Below, in pieces: positions 1 through 11,484 of a DNA stretch of 64,000 bases. The notes under the pieces are model-generated. The model saw only the letters and a program-made list of their open reading frames with translations, was not told where the DNA came from and did not search any database. Positions within the stretch are counted from its first letter, which is position 1. Each line of letters begins with the position of its first letter. Location: contig NC_081415.1 of NCBI RefSeq assembly GCF_030272615.1, positions 104,400,796-104,464,795 of the forward strand, in the 5' to 3' direction. The translations under genes were made by a program, and so were the position numbers. Origin of the DNA: Cryptomeria japonica. Its lineage: Eukaryota; Streptophyta; Pinopsida; Cupressales; Cupressaceae.

Positions 1-469
1 CCCCTTTGACATCAAGGACAAAGGGTGTCTCTATACACAAAATCAATTACTATACAACTCCCACTTAGGATACATGAATAAAATTGAAAACCAAAATTAT
101 ATTTCACCAACCTTCTCCTTATATACATATGTATGTATAGGAACAAAATTTTCTTACCAACAAAAATTAAAGATTCTACATTGCTGGGGAAATAATGCCC
201 TTGTTAACAAACTTGAGATGAGACCAAGTGGTCTTCCAAACATTTTCTACAAAGGTCAAAATTTTGTGTTTATGTTCCATCTTCAAAAGAAGATCCTTTG
301 CATCATTGCAACTACCCAAAACCTTCATAGACTAATCCAACTTATGAGACTCTACAAGAAGTCTCACCATGTTGGTGAGTTGCAAATCTATAATATCTCT
401 CATATGACCAAATTATGCCTTAATCTTTTCCTTTTGATCAATTAGCAGTTTTAACTACATATACAAATT
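1..469. other. Non-coding, no gene recognised
   Basis: The first bases resemble the antisense copy of a copia polypurine tract (CCCCTTTGAC, then GACAAAGGG), so the edge may cut an older retroelement. The only long frame (74-445, plus) has low-complexity composition and no motif. I see no gene here. Confidence 0.4.
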
Positions 470-1400
470 CTCTATTTGCAATCTACCATTACCATCTACA
501 CCCCTCTTCAAATCTACAATACTAGATAGCTACACAATTTGTGCTTCAAAAGTGTCTATATGTCTTTGGTGGATATAGGCTATTGATGATAAAACTGATA
601 TGCTTCCAGTACATCTTTTACACTCTTTTGAAAATTCTTATTCCTTCATACAATCGGCTATGTGCAATTGCACATTTATTCACTAATTCTTCTAATCTCT
701 TTGCTTCTATTTTATTTTCGATTCTATTCTCTTTTCAATATCGTTCAAAATTGGTGCTTCCAAGTTAGAAGCATAATCCTTCAAGCCATTAAGAAGCACA
801 TTTAGCTGCTCCTAATCACTCGCAGTCTCATCCAACACAAATTCCAGAATTTTCTCATGGAGAAACTTCACTGTATCATTTATCAGCTCGGTGTACTGCA
901 TATATGATTTAATGTACCTCTTGTGCACAGAGTGGTGAATTATATCACCCAAGTGTAATGTGTGCAAGGGAACAACTAGTTAAGGTCCATTTGACCTTGT
1001 TTCATAGGTACCCAAAATACCTTAGAGATAACAAGTGGTTCAAACTGTAATTTCAACTTCAACAATTATGATGTAGAGTCTCCAGAGGGATCAGAAGATT
1101 CTCCACCACAGATAGTACTCCTTTCTTCCCCTGTCTTCTTCTCCTATTATTTCTCTTTCCCTGCATCCTTCTTCTCTTCTTCTTATGTATTAAGATTAGC
1201 ATGTTTACCTTGTCTCTCTTGCACTAAAGTATCTTTGTAAGAGATCAATGATAAGAGAATGAATTCTTTCTTCATGAATCAAAGATACTCTAGGAAGAGT
1301 ACAAGTATGAATCATTTCAATATCATCTCTAATATTACTAAGGATTATATTTGAAGCATCTACAAAAGATTTTATAAAATCCAAATATTTCATTAATTTC
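470..1400 (-). pseudogene. Unidentified degraded coding-like segment
   Basis: On the minus strand several open blocks follow one another in changing frames. One block is at 1393-1205 (62 aa, beginning MKYLDFIKSF). An acidic, lysine-rich block follows at about 1195-1080. A third, at about 960-700, reads like an alpha-helical protein, with peptides such as ELINDTVKFLHEKILEF and NVLLNGLKDYASNLEAPIL, and is broken by in-frame stops. The composition looks more like real protein than chance frames, but I do not recognise the family. It may be a host gene fragment or the linker region of a retroelement polyprotein. Confidence 0.3.
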
Positions 1401-2399
1401 TTTTAAAATATCATCATATAGCAACATGAAATATGTATGAAATCTTTGAGAAATGACTTGAATGTAGGAAAAAACTTTGAAACTCTCATAATGCAATATA
1501 TGAAGGTTGTATGAATGAATGCAAGCAACATGAAATGAAAGAAGCTATCATCCAACACATGATTTTAATAAAAGTAACTAATGAGAAATTAATCACATGT
1601 GAAATAGAAAATCAATCAAATTTGTGAATTCTATTATGAAAAATGAAATCTAAAAACTCCCAATAGAATTACTTAAAATGCTAGAAGCATTGAGTTCACC
1701 AAAATGTAATGTGTGGGAAGTAGGGCTCACAAGTTTATGCATGCAAACTAGGAACTAAACCTACTTACCATTTTCATTAAATAAAAGTGGGATGAAGTCA
1801 CTAGATCCAATCCCAAATGTTTGAATTTTAATTGACTTATGTATCCTACTATTTGTTTGAGTTTAAAATGATCTATGGAAATATGTAAATTGAATGCAAG
1901 ATCTAGGGCTAAAGGTGTGAAATTGATAAGAATCGACATGTACAAATAGTTTTAGATTTGATATGCAGACATGAATAAGATCTAGGATTAGGAACTAAGA
2001 AGAACCTGTGTTTGAAAGTTGGGCTTGAAACTATCAAACATAGGTGTGCAGGGAAACCTTGTCCTCAAAGTGTCAGATGCAAGTAATAGGTATCTTTCCA
2101 AGATCAAGATACTGCTCAGAATCTTTGCTTAAAGTTTCACCAAAAAATTGTCAGACATAGGTTATGGGGTGATCTTGTCCTCCAATTTTTGCCTCTACAA
2201 AAGTTGGATCTGAGTGTTTCTATCTACTCTACTCAAATCTACAATTGTGTCTTTAGATCCTACCACCTACACATGCAAAACACTAAAATGGTGTTGTGGG
2301 TATGGTTTAACTAGGTCAAACCCCAAGTTAGAAATTAACCCCTGAATTGAACTAAAATGGAATTGGAAGTACTGAAGTAAGATGTTGAATATGATACCT
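1401..2399. other. AT-rich non-coding sequence, possible old LTR
   Basis: No coding potential is seen. The stretch at about 2290-2399 aligns by eye with about 41510-41625: both share a block reading approximately TCAAACCCC, then GAATTAACC, then ATACCTCA. This suggests the two places are the left and right LTRs of element D, or two copies of one gypsy LTR family. Confidence 0.35.
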
Positions 2400-2928
2400 C
2401 AAGCTTGTTGAAGTTGATAAAGATTGATGATGCAATGCTATTTGAATGTGATCACAAACATTGATGCAATAACATGACATGACATGACAAGACATAAATG
2501 ACTCAATCATAAACACATGCTTGCATGATGATTGTTGTAATTTGTTTCTCTATAATGTCTATATTTGAAGAATGTTTGAAGGATGCAATGGGATGAAATA
2601 TCACCTTGAATGCTTGAAGACGTAGGTGGAAGATAGTGTTTGTGGATACTTCAAGTTCTCAAGGCAAGCTTGTTGAAGTTGATAAAGGTTGATGATGTAA
2701 TTCTCTTTGAATATGATCACAAGTATTGATGCAAAAACATGACATGACATGATAAGACATAAATGACTCAATCATAAATACATGTTTGCATGAAGATTAT
2801 TGTAATTTTATGCTCCATAATGTCCTATTTGAATAATGTTTGAAGGATGTGATGGGATGAAAAATCACCTTGAATGCTTGAATATGTAGGTGGAAGATAG
2901 TGCTTGTGGATACTTAAAGTTCTCAAGG
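2400..2928. repeat. 265-bp tandem duplication
   Basis: Two direct copies (2400-2664 and 2665-2928) both begin CAAGCTTGTTGAAGTTGATA and end GATACTT(C/A)AAGTTCTCAAGG. They differ by scattered substitutions, mostly transitions. Each copy contains a short GACAT/ATGAC-rich run. The duplication lies in sequence resembling the region around 41620-41850, which has only one copy, so it arose after the two regions diverged. Confidence 0.85.
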
Positions 2929-3071
2929 TATTTCATAATTTTGGCCAACCTAAAAAGGTCATTGAGGCATCATGATTGGGAACCAACTGGTAGGAAGCGG
3001 GAACCAACATGTTCAAATTTGAGCCAAGTTGCGAGGACACCCCAGGCACCCTTGTTTAGGGAAAAGGGGTC
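2929..3071. other. Left flank of element A, probable interrupted LTR
   Basis: This sequence continues at 25750 once element A and one target duplication are removed. No coding frame is visible. It probably belongs to the degraded 3' LTR or 3' untranslated region of gypsy element D, whose integrase tail begins at about 26220 on the other side of A. Confidence 0.4.
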
Positions 3072-3076
3072 CCAAA
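3072..3076. other. Target-site duplication of element A (left)
   Basis: CCAAA lies directly before the LTR start TGTTAGG and is repeated exactly at 25745-25749. Confidence 0.85.
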
Positions 3077-3574
3077 TGTTAGGAATTGCATACAAAAATA
3101 TCAATTATATGTAAATAAAGATTAAATAGAGAAATGAAAAACATAGAAATAATAACAATGAGGAGACAATTTTCAATGCGGTTCACCCAAACTTGGCCTA
3201 CATCCACCAAATAGAGAGTTCAATATTATTATCCATAAAATCGAACCAATTACAACCAACAATCCCTTGCAACTCAATACCACTGTAAAAAAACTACAAA
3301 ATTCTCTACAAAAAAAAACTCAACCCTTATCCTTTTATCAAGACTTATGTCGGTTACAAAATTAGTGTTACATCATGTTAGCCAATAGAAAATAACACCC
3401 AACACCTTTATAAAATAACACCGGATGCCCCTAGACCCTACAAGGAGAGCTACCCCTTGACCCCACCTTGAGGGCGCTACCCCAAGTCCCCTTTAAATAA
3501 TTTAGGGGAAAACTGTACCAATAGAAGGGGGGAAAATTTAACCTCTGAGTCTGATTAGGCTCCATATAATAACA
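3077..3574 (-). repeat. Element A 3' LTR
   Basis: This 498-bp LTR, in plus-strand reading, starts TGTTAGGAATTGCA and ends ATATAATAACA. It matches 25179-25744. It is shorter by about 70 bp because it has fewer degenerate GCTACCCC/CCACCTTG units in its GC-rich middle. Confidence 0.88.
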
Positions 3575-3628
3575 ATCTCCCACTTGAAGATTGATTAGAC
3601 TCCACAACATAGCATCTCCCACTTGGAG
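3575..3628 (-). other. Element A polypurine tract, present twice
   Basis: On the minus strand CTTCAAGTGGGAGAT (plus 3589-3575) abuts the 3' LTR and is the expected plus-strand primer. A near copy, CTCCAAGTGGGAGAT (3628-3614), lies 39 bases upstream. The duplicated tract is notable. Confidence 0.65.
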
Positions 3629-4074
3629 ACTAATCATAACACTGTTGACCCTATAGCTCCCACTAGAATAAAACACCCTAGACTCGCTTGTTCTATTTAA
3701 TTGTTGTAGGTTTTCAAGACCAATCAAATATAAAGAGGAGCTTAGCTTCTCCCTTGTCACCACCTTTGTAAACATATCCACAGGATTTTTATCTATATGT
3801 ATCTTTTTCAACCTTAATTGTCCATCATCTAACACTGGTCGAATGAAGTCATACCTCAACTGTATATGTTTTGTCTTTGAATGCAAGGCAGAATTATTTT
3901 CAAGATGGATGGAACTCTGGCTGTCCGTAAACAAATAATTGTTATCTTGTTATTTTCCCAATTCTTCCATGAAAGATTGCAACCATATCATCTCTTTTAT
4001 TTCCTTTGTTGCAGCTACATACTCTTCCTTTGTGGTGGATAAAGAAAACACCTTTTGCAACCTGAAGATCCAAC
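3629..4074 (-). pseudogene. Element A RNase H, C-terminal part
   Basis: The minus-strand frame from 3934 gives the end of a copia RNase H. It has the typical NNSALHSKTKHI block followed by LRYDFIRPVL and NPVDMFTKVV, the usual DI/MFTK ending of copia polyproteins. The upstream part up to 4074 is recognisable (EEYVAAT-like, from the tract encoding TKEEYVAAT) but shifted out of frame. The rest of RNase H lies at 20138-20500, beyond the inserted element B. The reading frame continues unusually far past the domain towards the polypurine tract. Confidence 0.75.
4070..4074. other. Target-site duplication of element B (left)
   Basis: CCAAC before the LTR is repeated exactly at 20133-20137. Confidence 0.88.
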
Positions 4075-5331
4075 TATTGGCCATGTGGAGGAATTGATTA
4101 TGTGTTGCATTGATATTTTGTCATTAATGTCAACACTAGTCATTTTGGTTTCTTTACCGGTATTCGTCTGGTTTTTACCAGTATCCATCTGGTCCTGGTA
4201 GGTTGTTTGGTTTCTAGTTGCATTAGATCATGATGATCTGGTATGCTCTGGCATGTTTTGGCTTATGGAATTGGCTTAGATCTACTATTCATGCTACTCA
4301 AATTCATGTTCATTTAGTTGGTTTTGATTTGCTGATCAGATGCTATCATGTATGTTGGTAAGCCTAGTTTGATGATCTGGTGAGGGTTTCACCGACAAAG
4401 CTTTGATGAAGATCTTTGATATTATGCATAGGTGGTGTCGGTGCGGCTTCTAGTGGAGATTCAGGATGTTGGTGGTGATCGTGTTTGTGACTTGGTTGAT
4501 TGGGATCATTTCTTTGGCATGTGTGGACCTATCCGGTATTATCTAGGTTATGGACCGGCTTGATGTAAAGTGTTGTTTGGACTTCTTGATGTGTTTCCGG
4601 AATGTCTTATGGGTTGGATATTATTTGTTTGGTCTCAGGCTGAAGTTTTTTGTAATTATGTAATTTCTTTATTGTCTGGTGGTCGATCTTATTGTTTGTG
4701 GTCGAGGGTTTGTATATATCTATGATGTAAGATCTCATTGTAGATCATATGTAAGGGACATGGATATGTAAGGAGAAAATAATGCAATAATCATTCATGC
4801 AAAGGATTTGGTTGATCATTGGTGATCGAGTTGGGTTTATGTAAGGGGATTTAGTCCTCCGATATTGAGCTTAACTCGAACTATACTCAGGCATAGGAGA
4901 TGTTATCATTGCAATTCATTCTCTCTTCTGGATTATAGTCTAGATTTTTATGTATTCAGTGAGACTCCTTTTGTCATGAGCAGTACGCTCTAGGTTTTTG
5001 GCCTTCCTTCAAGTGCAGGCCCCTCATTTGTAATCACATACTTACTACAAAAGTATTATCTGATTGTGGATATGCTTCCCACCGTGGTTTTTCCCTTTAC
5101 CGGGTTTTCCATGTATAAATCTTGGTGTCATGTGGATGGTATTTATTCTTTAATTGTTTCTTATGCTTAATTGGTATATTTGATGTTTTGGTAATTAGTT
5201 TATACATTATGGTATTGATCTTTTGGGTTTCAGTGTTAAATTTTTAATTGCTTAAGGTTCTGGTAATGTGGTGACAACTGATTCACCCCCACCCCTCTCA
5301 ATTGTCTTTCAGCTATTTGAATTGTCTAACA
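4075..5331 (+). repeat. Element B 5' LTR
   Basis: This 1257-bp LTR starts TATTGGCC (TGTTGGCC in the 3' copy) and ends TTGTCTAACA. The end region carries TGATTCACCCCC before CTCTCAATTG, a block shared with the LTRs of C and the solo LTR in A. The outer TG has become TA. Confidence 0.92.
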
Positions 5332-5333
5332 AT

Positions 5334-5345
5334 TGGTATCAGAGC
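5334..5345 (+). other. Element B primer-binding site
   Basis: TGGTATCAGAGC starts two bases after the 5' LTR. It matches the standard plant initiator-Met tRNA primer site of copia elements. Confidence 0.92.
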
Positions 5346-5388
5346 TTTGGTCCTCTCTGCAAAAGCTTAACCACTTGAGGAAGATCCT

Positions 5389-6426
5389 ATGGTGACTAAC
5401 AATTTGATTTTATCTAGTTCATCTGCTACTATCTTTCAGAGAGAAATTCCTAGGCTTGATGGGATAAATTATAGAGTATGGAAGATTCAGATGGAGACTC
5501 ATTTGAGATGTCTAAGTAAGGAAATTTGGGAAATCACATAGAATGGTGTTACACCTTTTAACCTAGCATCCAGCAATCCTCCTCGGACAAACTTGGATAA
5601 GGAGCTTGAGAATGATTGTAGAGCTAGAGAAGCCTGCTTGTGTGCACTTTCTGATCAGCAAATAATGGGATTAACTGACAAATCAACAGCAAAGGCTATA
5701 TGGGACAAGTTGGAGACTCTTAATGAAGGTGATCCTACTGTTAAGATTGCTAAACTTGATGGTTACTAGGTGAGATATGAAAACTTGAATATGGAAGAAG
5801 ATGAAAGGATTACTGCATTCATGGAAAGGGTAAATGAAATTGTTATGGGAGTTCAATATTGTGGTGGATCTCTGAGTGAAGATGAAATAGATTTTAAAGT
5901 GTTGAGAGCTTTGCCACTAGCTTATAAGATGAAGGCTACTACAATTAATGAATTGAGAACAATGGCTAATAATTTTGTCAATAGAGATACCTTGGTTGGG
6001 AATTATCTGCTTTTGAGCTTGAAGAATTTGGACCTTCTAAAGCTCTAAAGTATTAACCTGCTTTTCATGCATCTACATCATCAACCGACAAACAAAATTG
6101 GAAAGCTTTGTATGCAAAGGAATTGGATGATATGAAGAGAGAAGATGAAGAATTTGAGAAAATTGAAGCCCTATTATCTAGAAGAGTACCTAAAGGACTG
6201 ATAGAAAGTAAGTATGAAGGGAAATCACCTTTAAAATGTTTTGCATGTAATAAGATAAGTCATTTTGCATCTAGATATCCTGAAAGGAATTCAAGATTTG
6301 AAGAGAAAGAGCTAGAAGATCTTTTAAGCCTAACCCTGGATATCAGAACAAGTATAAGTACAGGAAAAATAGAGATAAATCATGCTACATAGTGGATGAG
6401 GAAGGTGTGACTAATTCTGATGATTA
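5389..6426 (+). pseudogene. Element B gag
   Basis: ATG at 5389 opens a frame beginning MVTNNLILSSSSAT, then the usual copia gag N-terminus (LDGINYRVWKIQMETHL, about 5455-5510). In-frame stops interrupt it (for example TAG at 5538 and TAG at 5767). The middle block at 5770-6048 matches the capsid-like part of copia gag (ERITAFMERVNEIV; VLRALPLAYKMKA). The zinc knuckle at about 6235-6280 reads CFACNKISHFASRY. This has the CX2CX4H part but tyrosine in place of the last cysteine, a single G-to-A change. Downstream the polyprotein is cut by element C at 6442. Confidence 0.85.
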
Positions 6427-6436
6427 ACCAGCACAA

Positions 6437-6441
6437 GACTC
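6437..6441. other. Target-site duplication of element C (left)
   Basis: GACTC is repeated exactly at 14196-14200. Confidence 0.9.
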
Positions 6442-7962
6442 TATAAGTTCTGATACTAAATGTAAAGTACTGATGCCAATAGCCAACAAGATGAGAGGGG
6501 GGGGGTGAATTATACAAACTTAATAATCTATAATATCAATAGATTCAACCTCGGTAACTTATACTTCAGCAATATACCCAAAAACTGCTAAACATGCAAA
6601 CTCATAAACACATAATCATCATAACACATATAACACCAGATTTAACATGGAAACCCAAATAGGGAAAAAACACTGTGGGATTTCGGACCCAGTAAGAAAT
6701 ATACTCTTCTAGAGTATGCTCGGTTATAAGAAAATCCTGTTAAAGATTACAAACACATTGCTAGATGTGACCCAGTTAAGGGATTTCCCTCAAATCTGTT
6801 AGGATCTTCACTTTGTTAGAAGTGACCTTGCCAAAGGATTTCAAACACTCATTTAGAATGTTACCTTGCTAGAGGGTTTACAAATAAGACTGTTAATTCC
6901 ACTCGGTTAAGAGATTTTCTGTCACTTACAAAATAACAGTAATAAAAAATATATCTGCAACTTCACATCTAAAATGCTAAAGAAGATTCTTATTTGCTCA
7001 AAACAATCTAGTCATTGGACTTATCTTGTCCCTCTGTTGGGCTCCCTACTCTATTATTCAAATAGGTCTTCAAGCTTCTGTGCTCGGTAATCACTATGTA
7101 GCATCCCTGTGCTTACATTTGCCCGCATACATTGTTTATCAACAATTCCTTATTTATAAACAATTGTTAACTGCTTAATCTCCTTGATCACATTTCCCAT
7201 GATCAATCTTGGCCATCAAATCTTCAATCCTGACTAGGTTCAAAGCATCTTTCAATCTGAAAACATTTTACCTTGCCTTGGGACTTGCATTCCTTTCTTG
7301 GAACTTGCACAAGGTTATTGCGGTTCAATCTGCACTATAGATCTTCCTACCAATCTTCCATAGTTGTAGATCCTTAACAAACTTCATGCACGGCATACCA
7401 ATCATTTATACATCTCCAGCTAATCATTGTCCTTCATTAAATAATGCTTGTATTCATCCAATGCGATCTGTCATAACTCGGTTGCAACTCGGTAAATACT
7501 AAACTTTACTCGGTAGACATTCCGCCTTCATTAACCGATATCGATAACCTTAGGGTTTACCGACGAGGTTCCTTAGGGTTTACTGACTAGGTTCTTTGCT
7601 CAGTGACATAGTATAGTATTAACCTTACAATCAACAACATATGTAGGATATCAAAACAATCTAAACATCATGAACTCATCATTGTCTAACTTGGTAATAG
7701 TTGCCCATTGACTAACTTATTTCTCCCCTTATTCATCACATTATTTCTGTGTCTTTTACCGACATCATAGTTCTCTTCAAATCAATCTTCTCAAGATATG
7801 GCAACATCATACTGAATCAGAAAATCAATTTCCTGACATCAATGACAAAATAATGTTATAAAGATAGTTATCATCCTTTTTCAGTTATATTAAATAATCT
7901 TCAACAACCTTCTCAATATCCTTAATGAATATCAACAATCTCCTTCTATTGAAATGCCAACA
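6442..7962 (-). repeat. Element C 3' LTR
   Basis: This 1521-bp LTR in plus reading starts TATAAGTTCTGATAC and ends GAAATGCCAACA. A homopolymer of G follows GATGAGA near 6496. The outer end is TA instead of TG, and the inner end keeps the standard CA. Confidence 0.93.
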
Positions 7963-8414
7963 ATCTCCCCCTTTGGCATTGATGGCAAAACCAACTTTTA
8001 AGTGGTAATACCAACAAGATATTCAAATTGATTCAGATTCAGATTGTTGTTAGACTTCTCCTGTTATCCTTGAGCTATTGAAAATCTTCTAAAGTCTTCT
8101 CCCTTTTTGTAGTCTTCTCCCCCTGTCATTAGTCTTCTATTATCTTTAGCATTTAGGGCTTTACCATTCAGTCAACCATTTAGACTTCTCCCCCTTTGAC
8201 AACAATGCCAAAAAGTAAAAGAACTAAATCATGATTTCTTCCTTTGTGAAGTGATTTGCCTTGTTGTGTATCATCTCAGTCTCGGTCAGAGCAACCTGTC
8301 TCTATTCACTATTTCCTGCACACCTTTAGAAAACCTTCTAAAGTGCATAAATCAGCATCAATCTACACATAATATTCTGTAGATTCATTGAATTGATGCT
8401 TTCACCGAACTCTG
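7963..8414 (-). other. Element C 3' untranslated region and polypurine tract
   Basis: AAAGGGGGAGAT on the minus strand (plus 7974-7963) directly abuts the 3' LTR and is the copia polypurine tract. A second pyrimidine-rich (plus strand) cluster with repeated TTCTCCCCC lies at 8100-8200. No coding potential is seen between it and the RNase H stop at 8415. Confidence 0.8.
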
Positions 8415-9470
8415 TCAGTGAGTAGAAGATAGGGGTAGGACCCCTAACTTGCTTTTGAGATACTCAAAAGTGTCCCTTGGCAATGGCTTTGTGAAGATGT
8501 CTGCTAATTGCTCCTTTGAACTGATATATTCTAGCACAACTTTCTTCTCTTGAACTTCTTCTCTGAGATAGTGATACTTTATAGAGATATGTTTTGTCTT
8601 GGAGTGCATTACTAGATTCTTTGAAATGTTAATGGCACTAGTATTATCACAGAATATAGTTACTAGCTCGGTAACTTTCTCATTTATACCTTTCAACAAT
8701 TTTTTGATCCATGCTATATTGGTACAATTCAATGCTATAGCAACATATTCAGCTTCTGTTGTTGACTGTGAAATACATCCTTGTTTCTTACTATGCCAAC
8801 TCACTAGTCTTTCTCCTAAAAAGAAAGCTCCACCACTTGTGCTTTTCCTATCATCTATGTTGCCTGCCCAATCAGCATCAGTATAAATTTTTAAATCTAA
8901 ATCATTTCTCTTTTCATATACTAAGCCATAAACTTCAATGCCTCTCAGGTATCTGAAAATTCTCTTGATTGTTGTCATATGGGTTTCCTTGGGATCTGCA
9001 AAGAATCTTGCAACAATACCTATTGCATATGCTATATCCGGTCTACTATGCACAACATATTGTAACTTCCCAATCATAGATTGGTAAAGTGTCTCATCAA
9101 CAGATGCAGATTCATCATTCTTTGATAATTTGCAGTTAGTAGTCATAGGAGTACTTACTAGTTTAGAATCCTCCATTCCAAATTTCTTCAAGATTTCCTT
9201 TATGTACTTGGATTGAGTAATTAAAATCTCATCTTTCATTTGCAGTATCTGTAAACCTATAAAATACTTTATCTCACTGATTAATGACATCTCAAATTCT
9301 TTGCACATTTCATTTCCAAATTTTTTGCATAAGGAGTCATTACCACAAAAAATAATATCATCAACAAATATGGTTGAGATCAATATACCATTGTTCTCAT
9401 CATTCTTCATGTACATATTGTTGTTTTCACTTGTCCTTATAAAACCAATCTTGATTAAATAAGAGTGCAA
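8415..9470 (-). CDS. Element C reverse transcriptase (C-terminal part) and RNase H
   Basis: This 351-aa open frame contains the RT palm motif FVDDIIF (codons at plus 9369-9358), then the connection region (SKYIKEILKKFGMEDSK). It then has a complete copia RNase H with DADWAG, SGGAFFLG, TEAEYVA and DNTSAI, ending with the usual DIFTKPLP. RT copies the element's RNA into DNA, and RNase H removes the RNA strand in the virus-like particle. Upstream, a stop near 9559 separates it from the rest of RT. It has no independent start and would be made only as part of the polyprotein. It is the best-preserved coding block of the window. Confidence 0.9.
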   Translation of the reverse strand: MHSYLIKIGFIRTSENNNMYMKNDENNGILISTIFVDDIIFCGNDSLCKKFGNEMCKEFEMSLISEIKYFIGLQILQMKDEILITQSKYIKEILKKFGMEDSKLVSTPMTTNCKLSKNDESASVDETLYQSMIGKLQYVVHSRPDIAYAIGIVARFFADPKETHMTTIKRIFRYLRGIEVYGLVYEKRNDLDLKIYTDADWAGNIDDRKSTSGGAFFLGERLVSWHSKKQGCISQSTTEAEYVAIALNCTNIAWIKKLLKGINEKVTELVTIFCDNTSAINISKNLVMHSKTKHISIKYHYLREEVQEKKVVLEYISSKEQLADIFTKPLPRDTFEYLKSKLGVLPLSSTH

Positions 9471-10105
9471 TCTCTCATACCATGCTCTAGGTGCTTGTTT
9501 CAGACCATATAAAGCTTTGTTTAGTTTACATACCTGATATTTACTTGTGTCTTCAACAAATCATTCAAGTTGTTCAATATAAACTTCTTCTTCTAGTATA
9601 CCATTCAAAAATGCAGATTTAACATCCATTTGATATACCTTGAAATTTTTGAAAGCAGCATATACCAACAATGTTCTTACTCCCTCAAGTCTACCCACAA
9701 GTGCAAAGGTCTCACCATAATCTATTCCTTCTGCTTGAGCATAACCTTTGCAAACTAGTCTTGCTTTATTTCGAATGACCTCACCTTTTTTATTTAGCTT
9801 GTTTCTGAAAATCCACTTTGTACCGATTACATTTTTGTCCTTCGGTCTTGGGATCAGTGTCCATGTGTCATTCTTCTTGATTTGATCAATCTCTTCTGTC
9901 ATAGCATTTACCCAATCTTCACTGTTAAATGCCTCTTTTACTATTCTCGGTTCAAATTCAAATATCAGACATGTGTTCTGTCTCAGTTTGTTCCTTGTCA
10001 TCACTAGATCATCCTTATCTCCTATAATCTGACTTGATGCATGATGTCTTCTGACATATTTGGCTAATATAGGCTCAGTAGGTTCTATATGATCTTCTTC
10101 ATCAC
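9471..10105 (-). pseudogene. Element C reverse transcriptase, N-terminal part
   Basis: The frame at 10004-9561 carries the copia RT start: [18 protein letters not shown], then [10 protein letters not shown] and [11 protein letters not shown], then [12 protein letters not shown] with the first catalytic aspartate. The next block, CKLNKALYGLKQAPRAWY, is at about 9530-9480, after an in-frame stop. The domain then continues in the intact frame ending at 8415. Apart from stops, RT is complete across the two segments. Confidence 0.88.
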
Positions 10106-10960
10106 TCAGTAACTGGACATTATCTTCATTTTCTTCAGCAGCTTTCTCGGTAGGATTTCTCTGTTGAACATAAAGAAATTCTTCGTAATCTTCTGGTTCT
10201 TTAGAATTTCCTTCATCATTTTTTTTTGCAAATTCACAATTTTCACATTTGCACTTTCTACTATTTTGTTAGATGATTTGATCAAACATTTAAATGCTTT
10301 AATTCTAGAAGAATAACCAAGAAATGTTCCTTCACTTTTTTGATCAAACTTTCCATTTCTGTCATCTTTGTGAACATAGCATCTACTTCGCAAGATTTTG
10401 AAATAACTTACATTAGGTTTCTTGTCATACCAGATCTCATATGGTGTCTTCATAGTTCCTTTCTTCAGTTGAACTCGGTTCTGGGTGTAAACTACAGTGT
10501 TGATTGCTTCTCTCCAAAATGTTTGAGGTAACCTTTTTTCTATCATCAGGGTTCTGGCACAATCCACAATTCATCTATTTCTTCTCTTAGCTATCCCATT
10601 TTGCTGAGGTATTCCCGGTGTAGATACTTGCCTTTTTATACCATGATCATTGCAGAATAAGTTAAATTCATCATAAGTGAACTCTCCTCCTCTATCAGAT
10701 CTAAGACATTTCAGCTGTCTTCCTGTTTCATTTTCAACTCTTGCCTTGTACCATTTGAACATTTGAAAAGCTTCTGATTTTTCTTTTAAAAACATAACTG
10801 ACATCATCCTTGAGTAATCATCCATAAATAATATGAAATATTTATCACCATAATAACTTTGAACTTTCATAGGACCACAAAGATCAGTGTGTACTAGATC
10901 TAAAATTCCTTTAGAAGTGTAGGACTTACTTGTAAAGCTTGATCTTGTCATCTTACCCAT
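10106..10960 (-). pseudogene. Element C integrase
   Basis: The integrase core reads HTDLCGP, then DDYSRMM and LRSDRGGEF, with both catalytic aspartates kept. The third catalytic position, normally the E of a NGVVERRNR-like block, is NGIAKRRN here, so glutamate has become lysine by one G-to-A change. One stop at about 10568 separates the C-terminal part (ARTLMIEKRLPQTFW onwards, 10567-10106). This part contains the conserved GTFLGYSS block and then degenerates into a lysine-rich linker. The enzyme should be inactive. Confidence 0.87.
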
Positions 10961-11484
10961 CTAGCATCCTCGGCATATAGCATTCTCAGGTTTTTCCAGA
11001 CTCAATAGACCTCTTACTCGGTGCTTCTTACTTATTTTGATCAGATTATCAAAATTTACATGACAAAACCTTTTATGCCATAACCAGGTATCATCTATCT
11101 TAGCATAAATACACTTGTTCCGAGTTGAGTCAAGATGAAATGTATTACCTTTTGTTTGTGTCCCGGTAGCAGCTAACTTTCCATGCTTGTCATGAACTTT
11201 GACAATTCCTTTCTGAAATTCTATTCGATATCCTGTATTGTTTAGCTGTGCTACACTCAACAAATTGTATTTCAATCCTTCATCCCAGTATACATCATCA
11301 CATTTAGCATTGTCAAAAAGTGTGATAGAGCCTTTACCTTTCATCAAACATGGTTCATCATTACCAAATCTTACATAGCCTCCATCATAGTCTTCTAGTG
11401 TAACAAACTTGTGTTTATCACCTGTCATGTGATGTTAGCATCCATTGTCTATGATTCAAAAATCATTATTATTTATGTGAGATA
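10961..11484 (-). pseudogene. Element C protease end and GAG-pre-integrase domain
   Basis: The protease signature is at about 11465-11425. It reads IIDNGC, stop, HHMTGDK: the active-site DSG has become DNG, and two codons (a Trp and a Ser) are now stops. The following open block (11428-10961) has the copia GAG-pre-integrase layout, with YNLLSVAQL and then the zinc-binding histidine pair in WLWHKRFCH and a final CRGC. Confidence 0.85.

Noticed and set aside
1748-1945. Minus-strand 65-aa frame
   Set aside because: Isolated, no motif, and in AT-rich DNA where frames of this length occur by chance.
5334-5345. tRNA gene at the Met-like sequence
   Set aside because: Only the 12-base primer-binding site is present, not a tRNA gene. 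The same holds at 12661, 33469 and 52292.
8599-8956. Plus-strand frames of 95 and 65 aa
   Set aside because: Shadows of the element C RNase H on the opposite strand.
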